A stretch of DNA of 64,000 nucleotides from Calditrichia bacterium (GTDB taxonomy: Bacteria; Calditrichota; Calditrichia; RBG-13-44-9; J075): the NCBI GenBank assembly GCA_028284445.1, contig JANQRS010000082.1, forward strand, positions 1 to 64,000, read 5' to 3'. The notes beneath the pieces are model-generated. The model did not search any database and was not told the origin of the DNA. It saw only the letters and a list, made by a program, of their open reading frames with translations. How positions within the stretch are numbered: position 1 is the first letter of the stretch; each line of letters opens with the position of its first letter. Shown piece by piece: positions 53,655 through 62,766 of this stretch. A program made the translations under genes and the position numbers.

Positions 53655-54716
53655 TTATTTCAGCTTATACGGACTGGCAATATAGTATGGATCTTGCATT
53701 GCCGCCTTAAAAGCGGTGAGCGCCTCGGGTGATGAATTTACTCGCCAGTCCAGCTCCTTATTGATATTGAACCAGGTAAAGATTTTAATGCGTGGATATT
53801 CGATTTTGATCTTATTGAAGGCGTCGGTAATCCAGGCAGCCTTATCAAAATCTCCGGACTGAAATTCGCCAGTGCCGAATTCTGCAATCATCATTGGATG
53901 ATCGCCCAGTACGGCACAAGAATCATAAAGCGCCCGGAAGCAATTATCAAAATCCCGAAGCGGACGCGTGCCTCCCCAGGGATCTTTTGGATAAAAATTA
54001 TAGCCATCCAGCCCAATCCAGTCAACATATTCGCCGCCCGGCCAATAATTGGATACGTCGTTCCACGCTTCCGGGGACCTATCCGTAGAAGGACCATGCG
54101 GCACCCATAGCCACCGGACTTTGTCAGCGCCTTTTGCATTAAACCGGTCCACCACATATCTCCAGACTGCAACGACTTTCTCCGGCCCGCCATTCCCTTG
54201 CCCGTTTTTATTTCCACTCCAAACATACCAGTTGCCATTAAATTCATGTAGGAAGCGAATGAGCACTTCTCGATCAAATGTTTTTGCAGCTTCTGCAAAA
54301 CGATCGATGTAGTCATCGTACTTGCCATTGAGAACATCATTGAAGCCTTGATAGCCATCGGGACCGGTCTGTCTGGAATTATTCGGATCGACCGATGGCC
54401 AAAACAGTTCCCAGGTGAGATGCGGAATAATCCCGCGCTTGGCCAGCTTTTGACAAGCTTCCATCGGGAATTCATCATCCCAGGTAGGAAACCAGACAAC
54501 CGAGCCAATCTCGTGTTCGGTAAGCGCTTCAAAATCATCTATCTCGTAGAGGTCGCCGGCGCCCAGAGTCTCATTTCCCTTTTCAGGATAGATGCCGATA
54601 ACACAACCTGGCCAGTTACCATCCATATCTGGGGTTTGACTTGTATTATCTGAACAGCTTAAGAAACTCAGGAAAGCCGTCATCATGACCATATAGACCT
54701 GCGTCCTTCTTTTCAT
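53655..54716 (-). CDS. glycoside hydrolase family 26-like lipoprotein (beta-mannanase type)
   Basis: 353 residues from the ATG at 54716 (GAGG eight bases upstream). A lipobox (LSFLSC, Cys21) gives a surface or periplasmic lipoprotein. The TIM-barrel matches GH26: the acid/base glutamate is E158 in IRFLHEFNGNWYVW and the nucleophile is E279 in MMIAEFGTGE, 121 residues later. Other supporting strands are WLWVPHG and YVDWIGLDGYNFYP. GH26 enzymes cleave beta-1,4-mannan, or beta-1,3-xylan in some groups; the exact substrate is not readable. It lies 31 bases downstream of the SpoIIE-type signalling gene, so the pair may be co-transcribed. Confidence 0.83.
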   Translation of the reverse strand: MKRRTQVYMVMMTAFLSFLSCSDNTSQTPDMDGNWPGCVIGIYPEKGNETLGAGDLYEIDDFEALTEHEIGSVVWFPTWDDEFPMEACQKLAKRGIIPHLTWELFWPSVDPNNSRQTGPDGYQGFNDVLNGKYDDYIDRFAEAAKTFDREVLIRFLHEFNGNWYVWSGNKNGQGNGGPEKVVAVWRYVVDRFNAKGADKVRWLWVPHGPSTDRSPEAWNDVSNYWPGGEYVDWIGLDGYNFYPKDPWGGTRPLRDFDNCFRALYDSCAVLGDHPMMIAEFGTGEFQSGDFDKAAWITDAFNKIKIEYPRIKIFTWFNINKELDWRVNSSPEALTAFKAAMQDPYYIASPYKLK

Positions 54717-54747
54717 CTTGTATTCCTCAGCAAGCAAATGTTTCAAA

Positions 54748-57700
54748 TCAACATACCTTTATCACCACGAAGGTCACATCATCGTTTTGGGGAAAACCGG
54801 CCGCCCAATCGTTTCCGGCCTGCACCAAATGCTGGATAATATCGGATGGCGATTTTTCGGCAACCGCCGCCAACGTGGGAGCAACATTCTCAAATTCAAA
54901 CTGTTCACGCATAGCATTGAAGCGTTCAGGAAAGCCGTCGCTCATCAGCACGAGAACATCACCCGTTTCAATGCTGGTTTCCCGCATTTGATAGGGAAAA
55001 TTGGCAAATCCGCCCAGCGGCATCGCCTTGATAAGGATTTCTTCGACTTCGCCGGTTTTTGCGCGGTAAATATAGAGCGGCGGCATACCGGCTGAGCAAA
55101 CCTGGACTTTTTTATCAATGATGCGAACCATTTGGAGGGCCATATAAACACGAGGTAAATTTAAACTGCGAAATACTCGATTGGCCTGCTTAAAGATCTC
55201 ATCGAGTGCTTCCAATTTGAGAAGCGAGGCCAGCAAACTTTTTGTGGCTGCAACCAACATGCCCGATTCCGAACCATGACCGGTGGCATCTCCCACAATT
55301 GCAGTAAGTGAGCCCGATTCATCAACGTGCAGATCGTAATAATCGCCTCCGACCTCGATGGCCGTTTCCATATAGGCGTCAATTTCCAGCCCGTCTACCT
55401 GCGGTATTTGCGCCGGCAACATCGCCAGCTGCAATTGCCGGGCCTTTTCCAGTTCTTCGGATTTCCGCTTATCCTCTGCTTCCAGTTGGTCAAGCGCTTC
55501 GCGGATTGCATTTTGCTCGGCCTTTCGCTGAGTGATATCACGTATAATCCCGGTAATAAACACCCCTTCCTGGGTGCTCCACCTTGCCAGCGTCAATTCT
55601 ATGGGAAATTCTTCACCATCCTGCCGCAGCCCGGCCATTTCGACAGGTTCAGCAGCTAGCTTGTTGTCATTATCAGCAACAATCTGCCGTAAGCGTTTCC
55701 GAAAAATACGGTGATAGTGGCTGGGCAACAGGCTGGTCAAGCTGTTGCCCATTCCGTCGTTTTCAGGTAGCCCAAAGAGGTCTGCAGCTCGCCCGTTCAA
55801 ATAGCTGATTTTGCCCTCCTGATCAACGGTAATAATGGCGTCGTTGGCCGACTGCGCCACCGCGCGGAAGCGATTTTCAGAGACCAGCACTTTTGCCTGG
55901 GCACTTCGCAACTCCTGTAAGAGCTCTTTCAAAGTCTCATTTTTTCGCCCCAACTCACTATTCTTCTGGGCCACCAGCTCTGCTTCTCGCAGCTTGCTTA
56001 ACTCCCGGGCACGTTCCGTTGCCAACTTCATTGCCAGTCGAACGATACCATAAATGAGAGCCGCCAGCAGCAATCCCCAAACAATCCAGGCCCATGTCGA
56101 ACGATACCACGGTGGCAGGATGGTAATTGCAAAACGGGCTTCTTCTCGCTTCTGATTCCGGACATCACGACCTCTGACCCTGAACACATAGTCGCCTTCT
56201 TCCAGCCAGGTGAAGTCGCGCCAGGCCTCGCTTCCCCAATCACTCCACTCAGCTTGATACCCATCCAGTTTCGTTTGAAATTGATTCTCTCCTTCCGGCG
56301 AAAAGGCCGGCAGGGCAAACTCGAAACGCAAGGTATTGTTGCTATAGCTGAATTCTGCTTGACTGGCGCTGGCAGGCCCCAATTGGATGGTTGAATCGTT
56401 ATTAACGATAATCCGGCGAATCAGGGCCCTGCCTGTTGCAGCCGGCAGTTCTCGCTGACGCCCATCAAAGCGCATCAAGCCTCCGGAACTGGCAATCCAG
56501 GTGATGGAGTCCGGTTCCGTGTAAATCGTATTGATGATTGAGACACCGCGTATTCGGCTAAGGGTTTCTGCGTCCCACTGGTACGTTTTGTCGTCTCTTA
56601 AATGACCGATCAGCAATTGCTCATCAACATCCTCCGCGCCCGAACGGGAGATCCACAAGCGTCCAAAGGGATCTTCATTGCCGAGATAACGCCAGGTGGC
56701 TGCAGGCATATCGTCTGATAGTTTCAGGAAGCGTTCGTTGGCCCTATCAAACTTGTAGAGTCCTTGCTCGGTGGCAAAGCGCATCTGCTCTCCGGAAAGG
56801 ATCGGAAAAATTCGCCCGGTGGGCAGTCCATGCACAGTATCAAACACGGCAACGCTCTTCGCAGACAGCACCTCGGGCATCGATTCTGGATTTTCGATTT
56901 CAACCCTGGTTATCCCGGGATCGCCAGCCTCGATCCAAAGGAGCCCCGCTTCCGGGGACACAATCTCATAGGCTTTAATATCAGCGTCTTCGACCTTCGG
57001 TCCTGCTTTCCAGCGACCGTTCGGCTGCCGGTAAAGCGTGGCAATGCCTCTACGCTGCGCGACCCAGAGCATATCAGCATTATTGTGGGCAGCGGTCAGA
57101 TCGAAGACAGCTTGCCAATCTCCCTTGATCGATTGAGCAACACCATCTCGAACCTCAAAGATGAAATTATGCGTACCGGCGAGAAGGGTATTATCATCCC
57201 GGAATAGTGTCCAGGTAAATTCATCGATTCCTTTGACGCGCTGAAATTGCTCATTTCCGGCATCCGAATTGATATAGAATGTGCCGAGGTTTGTTGCCAG
57301 ATAAAGCTTTCCGTCAACCCGGCGAATCCGTTCGATCACCCCAATTTGACCGGCAGCATCTCCGAAGTGAGTCAGCGGAGAGTTTACTTCCAATTTAGAT
57401 ATGCCATTATTGAGCGCCGCCCACACATTGCCCTGCTGATCTTCAAACACCCCCCAAACGGAATTATCCTGCAATCCATTACGGTTATCGATTTGAGCAA
57501 GCATATTTCCGGCGCGATCTATAACCGCCATACCTCCTCGCCGGGTGCCCAAAACATAATTTCCATTGCTCAGGCGAGTGCTGGAGTAGAGCTGATTTTT
57601 TTCGGTGAATTTTAGCGCTTCGCTCGCAAAGGGCCGAATGCCAGCGGCATCCATCAGATAAAAACCGATGCTTGCGGTCGATAAAAGCAAGGTGTTGTTG

Positions 57701-58392
57701 TCATATCGCTCCATCATCTGAAGGGAACGGTCAGCAAAGATTTCGCCACCGGGCACCGGATCAAGCTGTCCGTCTGTTATGCGAAAAAGTCCCTTATTGT
57801 CCTGACGAACATACACCTCACCGTCGACCTCGAAGGCGGTATGAAAATAGTTCCGGCGTTCACCACATTCAATCGTAGTGAGACTCTCGTTCTGCCAAAT
57901 AAATATGATGAAGTGGGTCATGTAGTAGACGGCATTGTCTGTAGCGAGGGTATACCAAACATCATTGAACTTGCGATGTTTCTCGTCGGCATGGGGGAGG
58001 AATGAAACCAAACGTGGCTGTCCAAGTGAATCGTATTCCAGGAAGCCGAAGTCGTTGGCTGTGCCGACGTACATGCGGTTTTCCGGCCCGAGCACAAGAG
58101 ATCGAAATGCAAAAAAATTACCGTCATCTAAAAACTTGCGCCAGTTGACGCCATCATAAACCAATAAGCCGTCGTTATTGGCAACATAAATCAGGCCGTC
58201 TTTGTCCTGAGCAATTGCCCAATTCTGGAAATGCGCGCGATAATCAGAGGGTGTATAATTTTGAATATAAGGCAGGCCGATCTCGCTGGTATCTGCGTGC
58301 ATGTTGATTGCCATAAAGACCAGCAGGCAGCAGCAGATAATCGCTATTGGTGTACTGGATTTTCCGTGCAGTGAGCTCTCCCCGATCCACAT
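54748..58392 (-). CDS. propeller-Y_Y_Y-TM-PAS-SpoIIE phosphatase signalling protein
   Basis: 1214 residues from the ATG at 58392; a frame open to 58524 overlaps the upstream gene and is less likely. The N-terminal hydrophobic segment (~15-30) is a signal. About 650 residues of two-component-regulator-type propeller repeats (Reg_prop) follow, ending with a Y_Y_Y domain (~690-765, FQTKLDGYQAEWSDWG). A membrane helix is at ~775-797, then a coiled coil, a PAS domain (~835-965, AVAQSANDAIITVDQEGKI) and a PP2C/SpoIIE domain (~1000-1210, EVGGDYYDLH, VGDATGHGSESGM, LMSDGFPERFN). There is no histidine kinase domain. It would convert an outside signal into dephosphorylation of an anti-sigma antagonist. 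Confidence 0.85.
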   Translation of the reverse strand: MWIGESSLHGKSSTPIAIICCCLLVFMAINMHADTSEIGLPYIQNYTPSDYRAHFQNWAIAQDKDGLIYVANNDGLLVYDGVNWRKFLDDGNFFAFRSLVLGPENRMYVGTANDFGFLEYDSLGQPRLVSFLPHADEKHRKFNDVWYTLATDNAVYYMTHFIIFIWQNESLTTIECGERRNYFHTAFEVDGEVYVRQDNKGLFRITDGQLDPVPGGEIFADRSLQMMERYDNNTLLLSTASIGFYLMDAAGIRPFASEALKFTEKNQLYSSTRLSNGNYVLGTRRGGMAVIDRAGNMLAQIDNRNGLQDNSVWGVFEDQQGNVWAALNNGISKLEVNSPLTHFGDAAGQIGVIERIRRVDGKLYLATNLGTFYINSDAGNEQFQRVKGIDEFTWTLFRDDNTLLAGTHNFIFEVRDGVAQSIKGDWQAVFDLTAAHNNADMLWVAQRRGIATLYRQPNGRWKAGPKVEDADIKAYEIVSPEAGLLWIEAGDPGITRVEIENPESMPEVLSAKSVAVFDTVHGLPTGRIFPILSGEQMRFATEQGLYKFDRANERFLKLSDDMPAATWRYLGNEDPFGRLWISRSGAEDVDEQLLIGHLRDDKTYQWDAETLSRIRGVSIINTIYTEPDSITWIASSGGLMRFDGRQRELPAATGRALIRRIIVNNDSTIQLGPASASQAEFSYSNNTLRFEFALPAFSPEGENQFQTKLDGYQAEWSDWGSEAWRDFTWLEEGDYVFRVRGRDVRNQKREEARFAITILPPWYRSTWAWIVWGLLLAALIYGIVRLAMKLATERARELSKLREAELVAQKNSELGRKNETLKELLQELRSAQAKVLVSENRFRAVAQSANDAIITVDQEGKISYLNGRAADLFGLPENDGMGNSLTSLLPSHYHRIFRKRLRQIVADNDNKLAAEPVEMAGLRQDGEEFPIELTLARWSTQEGVFITGIIRDITQRKAEQNAIREALDQLEAEDKRKSEELEKARQLQLAMLPAQIPQVDGLEIDAYMETAIEVGGDYYDLHVDESGSLTAIVGDATGHGSESGMLVAATKSLLASLLKLEALDEIFKQANRVFRSLNLPRVYMALQMVRIIDKKVQVCSAGMPPLYIYRAKTGEVEEILIKAMPLGGFANFPYQMRETSIETGDVLVLMSDGFPERFNAMREQFEFENVAPTLAAVAEKSPSDIIQHLVQAGNDWAAGFPQNDDVTFVVIKVC

Positions 58393-58474
58393 TTTACCGT
58401 TCCATATGCTAGATGGGAGAATATATTCAACACCGCGTAGATACGCAATAAAGCCACGATGAAATGTGGTTGAA

Positions 58475-59686
58475 CTAGTGTTTGCTATCGGTGGCCGTGC
58501 GGAGCCACCCGGCCAGGTGTTCAAGGTAGTCCTGTCGAATCCACCCGCTTTCCTTATCGACTAAAGCATGTCCAAGCATGGGATATTCCTTTACCTGAAC
58601 ACCGGGAGCGGTCGCGGCGTTGCTTATGTGGGCAATTAGTTCCAGACTTTTCGCGACCGGCACATTTCGGTCCTGTAATCCAACAATCAGGAGAGCAGGA
58701 ACCTTCAGCTCTTCCCAGGAGGGCAAAGGATTGAAGTCCCCATTCTTTTCCCACCAAATTGCGCGTTTTTTTCGGGCACGATGAGCAAATAGTGGCGTGA
58801 GCATTGATGCCAATATACCAGGCATACCGGCATCCTGCATTTCGGCGGCAATTTCAAATTCCAGCTGTTCGTCAGGCGGGGTCGTACTGGCAGAAATCGC
58901 TACCACAAAGTCGATGCTTTCGGATTTACTTGCAGCCAAAGGTGCTATCCATCCGCCCTGGCTAAACCCAACAAGGCCGATAGCATCGAGCGCCAATTCC
59001 TCGGCTGATGACAAATAGTTAACGGCGGCGACTGCATCCTGAGCAAAATCGTCGAAACTGCTGGTATGCCACTGTCCACCTGATTTCCCGCAACCGCGCT
59101 TGTCGGGCAGGAGAACAACAAAGCCCTGTTTTGCCAGGAAATCAGCTTGATACATATACCAGAAACTACTTCGATCACTGACTCCGGAGCCGTGGATAAA
59201 TACCACCGCCGCATAAGGCCCCGGAGACGAGGGCGTCATCAAGGTGCCAACGAGCTCAATAGTACCGCTTTGGTAACGAATCTCTTTCTGGCTGTAAGGA
59301 TATTCTTTCAGCCGCTGAAATTGTTGAGCAGCACTGTCAGTGATCGTAAAGCCCTGGATGACATCTTCCGCATCAAGCTGGAATTGCAGCGGCACATTCC
59401 GTGTTGTTCGCTGCCAGTTGAAACGGCTTGCTGATTCTGCCTTAAGTCGTCGATTTCGCAGTGGCTGGAAGCAATTCAACTGCAGTCCATTTTCCGCTCC
59501 CCAGGTTACCTGCCAAGCAATTTCGTTGGTATCGCGATACCAGCCGACTTTATCAGCGAGGAGGAAATCCCCCTCGTCGAGAATCTCCCGGCGGGGCGGC
59601 TCGAAGGGTTCCGGTGGCAGGATGTAGAAAACACCATATGCCACAAGCGGTAAGACAAGCGCACAAGCTATGATCCGACGTATCAA
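58475..59686 (-). CDS. alpha/beta hydrolase coupled to M56 peptidase (pair 1)
   Basis: 403 residues. An N-terminal signal anchor (ACALVLPLVAYGVFYIL) is followed by a ~120-residue accessory domain and the hydrolase core. The oxyanion motif is FIHGSGVSDRS, the nucleophile elbow is GFSQGGW with Ser242, and the GLQDRNVP strand carries the acid. The late His is in MLGHALVDK. Such enzymes resemble dienelactone hydrolases or acyl-CoA thioester hydrolases. The ATG overlaps the stop of the M56 gene as ATGA. A paralogue in the same position lies at 61720. Confidence 0.8.
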   Translation of the reverse strand: MIRRIIACALVLPLVAYGVFYILPPEPFEPPRREILDEGDFLLADKVGWYRDTNEIAWQVTWGAENGLQLNCFQPLRNRRLKAESASRFNWQRTTRNVPLQFQLDAEDVIQGFTITDSAAQQFQRLKEYPYSQKEIRYQSGTIELVGTLMTPSSPGPYAAVVFIHGSGVSDRSSFWYMYQADFLAKQGFVVLLPDKRGCGKSGGQWHTSSFDDFAQDAVAAVNYLSSAEELALDAIGLVGFSQGGWIAPLAASKSESIDFVVAISASTTPPDEQLEFEIAAEMQDAGMPGILASMLTPLFAHRARKKRAIWWEKNGDFNPLPSWEELKVPALLIVGLQDRNVPVAKSLELIAHISNAATAPGVQVKEYPMLGHALVDKESGWIRQDYLEHLAGWLRTATDSKH

Positions 59687-61440
59687 TTCTTAATCACGCT
59701 CACAGTATGGGGAAAGGTTAAGCTCTCGCCTTTAATGTCTTCGATTAATTTCACATATTTTTCCAAATAGGTATCATCGATGCGCTTCCCATCTAGCAGA
59801 CAGTGTCCATCCTTGATTACAAACTCGAAATATTTTTCCCTCTTGCCGATGAGGCGATCCTTCTGTAACTGCGTGCGCACAGCATTGACAATTTGATTCA
59901 TTTCGTTAATACTATCGGACAAGCTTCTGTCAGTAGGATTTGATTTTTCGGTTTCTTTCTTTTCAGCTTCAGCCAACTTATTTTCAGCCAGATTTGCACT
60001 CAGGTCATCAATTTTTTGCTCCAGCGCTTCAATCTGCTGCTTGTTGATATCCTGGTAATTTTGGATAGCCTGGTGATATTGTTCGGTTATTTGCTTTAAC
60101 CTGGCATCCTGTTCCGCCTCATTCTCCTGCGAATTTTCTCCCGCTGCTCGACGCAGGCGTTCCTGCCTGAGCTGTTCTTGCATCAGCGCAACTTGCAGTT
60201 CCTGCTGCCGCAGGTCCATTTGCTGTTGCTTAACTCTGAGGTTATGATCGGCTTTCAATGCGGCCTGCTGCTGCTCCAAATCTTCAGCGGACAATTCCAT
60301 CATCGCAAAGCGCTTTTTCCACATATGGTATTCTGCTGAATCCTTCCCATAGCGATTTTGCGCCATATCAGTGGTAATCTCTACAAATTCATTGGTTATA
60401 CGTACATGCTCTTTTTCGTTTTGAAAGATGCGTTGACTCTTGTCCTCTGCCGCTTGCAGTTCCGAAAGCGCAATAGCGCTAAAACTTGTTAGAACCAATA
60501 AGATGATTGTCGCGATATGCCTGGCGGAAACAGCTGTCTTGTTTTGATCTTTGATCAGCATTACTCTCTCCTTCAACTGTGAGATTTTTCGATAAAAGGG
60601 TACGGCGGCCGGTAAGATAGCAGTCGGATACAGTATTTCCGTCACCGACAGCAGTGTTGCTGCATAGGCTTTGCGAGAAACCCCGGACAAGGCAACAACT
60701 TCCTGATCGCATAATAATTCACGTTGGTTGTCAATTAAACGATCGCAAATGTGATAGACCGGATTGTAGATAAAGAGGATGCGAAGCAACTTTTGCAGAA
60801 CGTTCACCAGGAAGTCATTCCGGCGGATGTGAACAAGTTCATGCCGTAAGATCATCTTAATTTCACCGGGTGAACATTTCTCACAGATAAGTTCCGGAAC
60901 AACAATTACCGGCCTACGCCAGCCAAAGCTGAATGGAGTGATAGCAAAGCGCGTTAGCAAAACACGAACCCGTCTGGCAACGCCAATTTCAGTCGCCAAT
61001 TCGCTGACCAGTCCAAGCACTGCGCGATCCTCCTTTCCGGCAAATCGAAATAATTGCACAAATTTGGAAATGAAACGGCTCAAGAGGAATGTGACGACAA
61101 ATGCAAGCAGGAGCAAGGTGGTCGAATAGACCTGTTCCTGAGCCTGGGCATCTTCAGCAAGCGTTGGTGGCCCGGCAATCTCGCTAATCACGGACGTCTC
61201 GTAGAAAACGTTATATGTCATCGCCTTGTCGACGGCCTTCCCATCTGCGCCAAGATTAACAAACAAGGACACACCCAAGGCAATCGGCAACATAAAATAC
61301 ATCGTCAGGTAGCTATAGTAGCGCATCACCGGATGGCGACGGCGGCTCCAAACAAATACCGCAGCAAACCCAATCATCCATAGCGCGTTGATTTGCAGCA
61401 GATAAAAAATCCAATCGCGTGACGAGAGTATATTTTCCAT
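59683..61440 (-). CDS. M56 (BlaR1-like) membrane zinc peptidase with coiled-coil tail
   Basis: 585 residues from the ATG at 61440. Four membrane helices (about 10-30, 40-62, 106-122 and 310-327 region) surround a gluzincin site: H200-E-L-V-H204, with the third ligand E241 in RELLCDQEVV. The C-terminal ~250 residues are a long Gln-rich coiled coil (LEQQQAALKADHNLR and following) instead of the penicillin-binding domain of BlaR1. M56 enzymes sense envelope signals and cleave the BlaI/MecI repressor. No BlaI gene is seen inside the window. The promoter region upstream holds a dyad with BlaI-like features. Translation continues into the hydrolase gene by an ATGA overlap. Confidence 0.84.
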   Translation of the reverse strand: MENILSSRDWIFYLLQINALWMIGFAAVFVWSRRRHPVMRYYSYLTMYFMLPIALGVSLFVNLGADGKAVDKAMTYNVFYETSVISEIAGPPTLAEDAQAQEQVYSTTLLLLAFVVTFLLSRFISKFVQLFRFAGKEDRAVLGLVSELATEIGVARRVRVLLTRFAITPFSFGWRRPVIVVPELICEKCSPGEIKMILRHELVHIRRNDFLVNVLQKLLRILFIYNPVYHICDRLIDNQRELLCDQEVVALSGVSRKAYAATLLSVTEILYPTAILPAAVPFYRKISQLKERVMLIKDQNKTAVSARHIATIILLVLTSFSAIALSELQAAEDKSQRIFQNEKEHVRITNEFVEITTDMAQNRYGKDSAEYHMWKKRFAMMELSAEDLEQQQAALKADHNLRVKQQQMDLRQQELQVALMQEQLRQERLRRAAGENSQENEAEQDARLKQITEQYHQAIQNYQDINKQQIEALEQKIDDLSANLAENKLAEAEKKETEKSNPTDRSLSDSINEMNQIVNAVRTQLQKDRLIGKREKYFEFVIKDGHCLLDGKRIDDTYLEKYVKLIEDIKGESLTFPHTVSVIKN

Positions 61441-61606
61441 GAAATCGATCCTATTGAATTTCACTCGAGTTTATTGGCGTCGCAACATCGTTATATTTAC
61501 CTCTGCCGGATATACGCATGTTAGCGCTCTTTGTTATTTGAGTGGCAATAACATCAAATGAAATCATCCAAAACCACTTGACAGGCCAGCTGCCACAACA
61601 CCAACT

Positions 61607-61656
61607 ACTAATGAATTAGTTGATACTAATCTACTAGTAGATTGCTGCGATGTCAA
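61607..61656 (-). promoter_or_regulatory. promoter with overlapping dyads, candidate BlaI-type operator
   Basis: On the minus strand TTGACA (61656-61651) and TAGATT (61633-61628) are separated by exactly 17 bases. The 16-bp perfect palindrome AATCTACTAGTAGATT (61628-61643) covers the -10 element and part of the spacer. A second dyad ACTAAT-GA-ATTAGT lies just downstream (61607-61620), near the expected start of transcription. Two such dyads at a promoter match the layout of BlaI/MecI operators. The promoter would drive the M56/hydrolase pair at 58475-61440. Confidence 0.55.
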
Positions 61657-61719
61657 TATAAAAGTTGCAAATTGAGATTTTCAGGAAGAGTTACCAAATA
61701 TGGTGCCGTTATGAGGAAA

Positions 61720-62766
61720 TCAAGGGGTCATTCCATCCAACCAGGGAAAGACGACGTCTTCCCAGGCTGCATGCTTATTGAGCAGGCCCCAAAAGCGTTC
61801 TTTGCCGATATTATGATCATAGCCGTTATATTGCTCTAACTTGATAAGCTCCTGATTGGGAAGCTGTTGGATGTTCTTCATGCTTTGACGAACCGGCCCA
61901 TACCAGTCAAGCTGCGGATCACCAAATACAAAGGCAGTAGGAATTGCGGTATCTTTCATATAGGGAATCGGGTCAAAATCGACCACTTGGCCGTACCACT
62001 GTCGCCAGCGATGACTTGGCCCTGCCGGTGCATCGCCCGGGTAGACCCGCTGAAACCAGGGCTTGTTTTGGTATTCATACCAAAGCGATTGAAATTGATG
62101 ATAGTTGCTTGAGTCCCGCGCCGCCGCCTGATCAAGCAACTGCAACTCTTTTGCCTCTGTCCTATCTTCTTCACTAAAACCCTCACGGCGCAGACGCTCG
62201 GCCCGTTCAAAGAGGCGATCTTCCCCAACGGTGGCCACCGTTGGGGAAACCAGAACCATGAATTTGATCTTACCTGACGCCTTTGAGGCAGCAAGCGGCG
62301 CCACCCAACCACCTTGACTCGTACCAAAGAGCCCAATACGGCTGGTATCTAAATCCGACCTGCTGTTCAGAAATCGGACGCCTGCAAGTGCGTCCTGGGC
62401 AAGACTGTCAAAACTGAAGTAGTACCACTCATATGGCTCACCTTCGGACTCGCCAACCCCACGCTTGTCGTATGTTAACACCGCATATCCCTGCAAACCG
62501 ATATTGGCGGCATACCAATCCAGGTCTTTCCTGGGCGATGCCCCGGAACCATGAATCAGGACCATGGCAGGCGGTTTATCGACCCAGCCCGGCATCCGCA
62601 AGGTTCCGGACAACATTATTCCGCCACTGCGAAATTGCACCGCTTCTCTTTCCAGAAACATATAGTCCTTGACGATTACAGACAGCCCGTGAAACCAGGA
62701 CACGATGAAAAATACCGCAACAAGCGTGACAGAGACAAGCAATCCCCGCTTAAACCATTTCCTCAT
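61720..62766 (-). CDS. alpha/beta hydrolase coupled to M56-HEAT peptidase (pair 2)
   Basis: 348 residues. An N-terminal signal anchor (LLVSVTLVAVFFIVSWF) precedes the hydrolase core. The oxyanion motif is LIHGSGASPRK, the nucleophile elbow is GTSQGGW with Ser150 and the late His is in YNGYDHNIGKER. It is related to the hydrolase at 58475: both have SQGGW followed by [VI]APLAASK, and both start with an ATGA overlap after an M56 gene. The conserved pairing suggests that the hydrolase is an effector of the M56 signalling system, perhaps in envelope repair. Confidence 0.8.
   Translation of the reverse strand: MRKWFKRGLLVSVTLVAVFFIVSWFHGLSVIVKDYMFLEREAVQFRSGGIMLSGTLRMPGWVDKPPAMVLIHGSGASPRKDLDWYAANIGLQGYAVLTYDKRGVGESEGEPYEWYYFSFDSLAQDALAGVRFLNSRSDLDTSRIGLFGTSQGGWVAPLAASKASGKIKFMVLVSPTVATVGEDRLFERAERLRREGFSEEDRTEAKELQLLDQAAARDSSNYHQFQSLWYEYQNKPWFQRVYPGDAPAGPSHRWRQWYGQVVDFDPIPYMKDTAIPTAFVFGDPQLDWYGPVRQSMKNIQQLPNQELIKLEQYNGYDHNIGKERFWGLLNKHAAWEDVVFPWLDGMTP

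Noticed and set aside
61451..61567. 38-codon minus-strand frame before the M56 gene
   Set aside because: No ribosome-binding site and no recognisable sequence; probably part of the leader.
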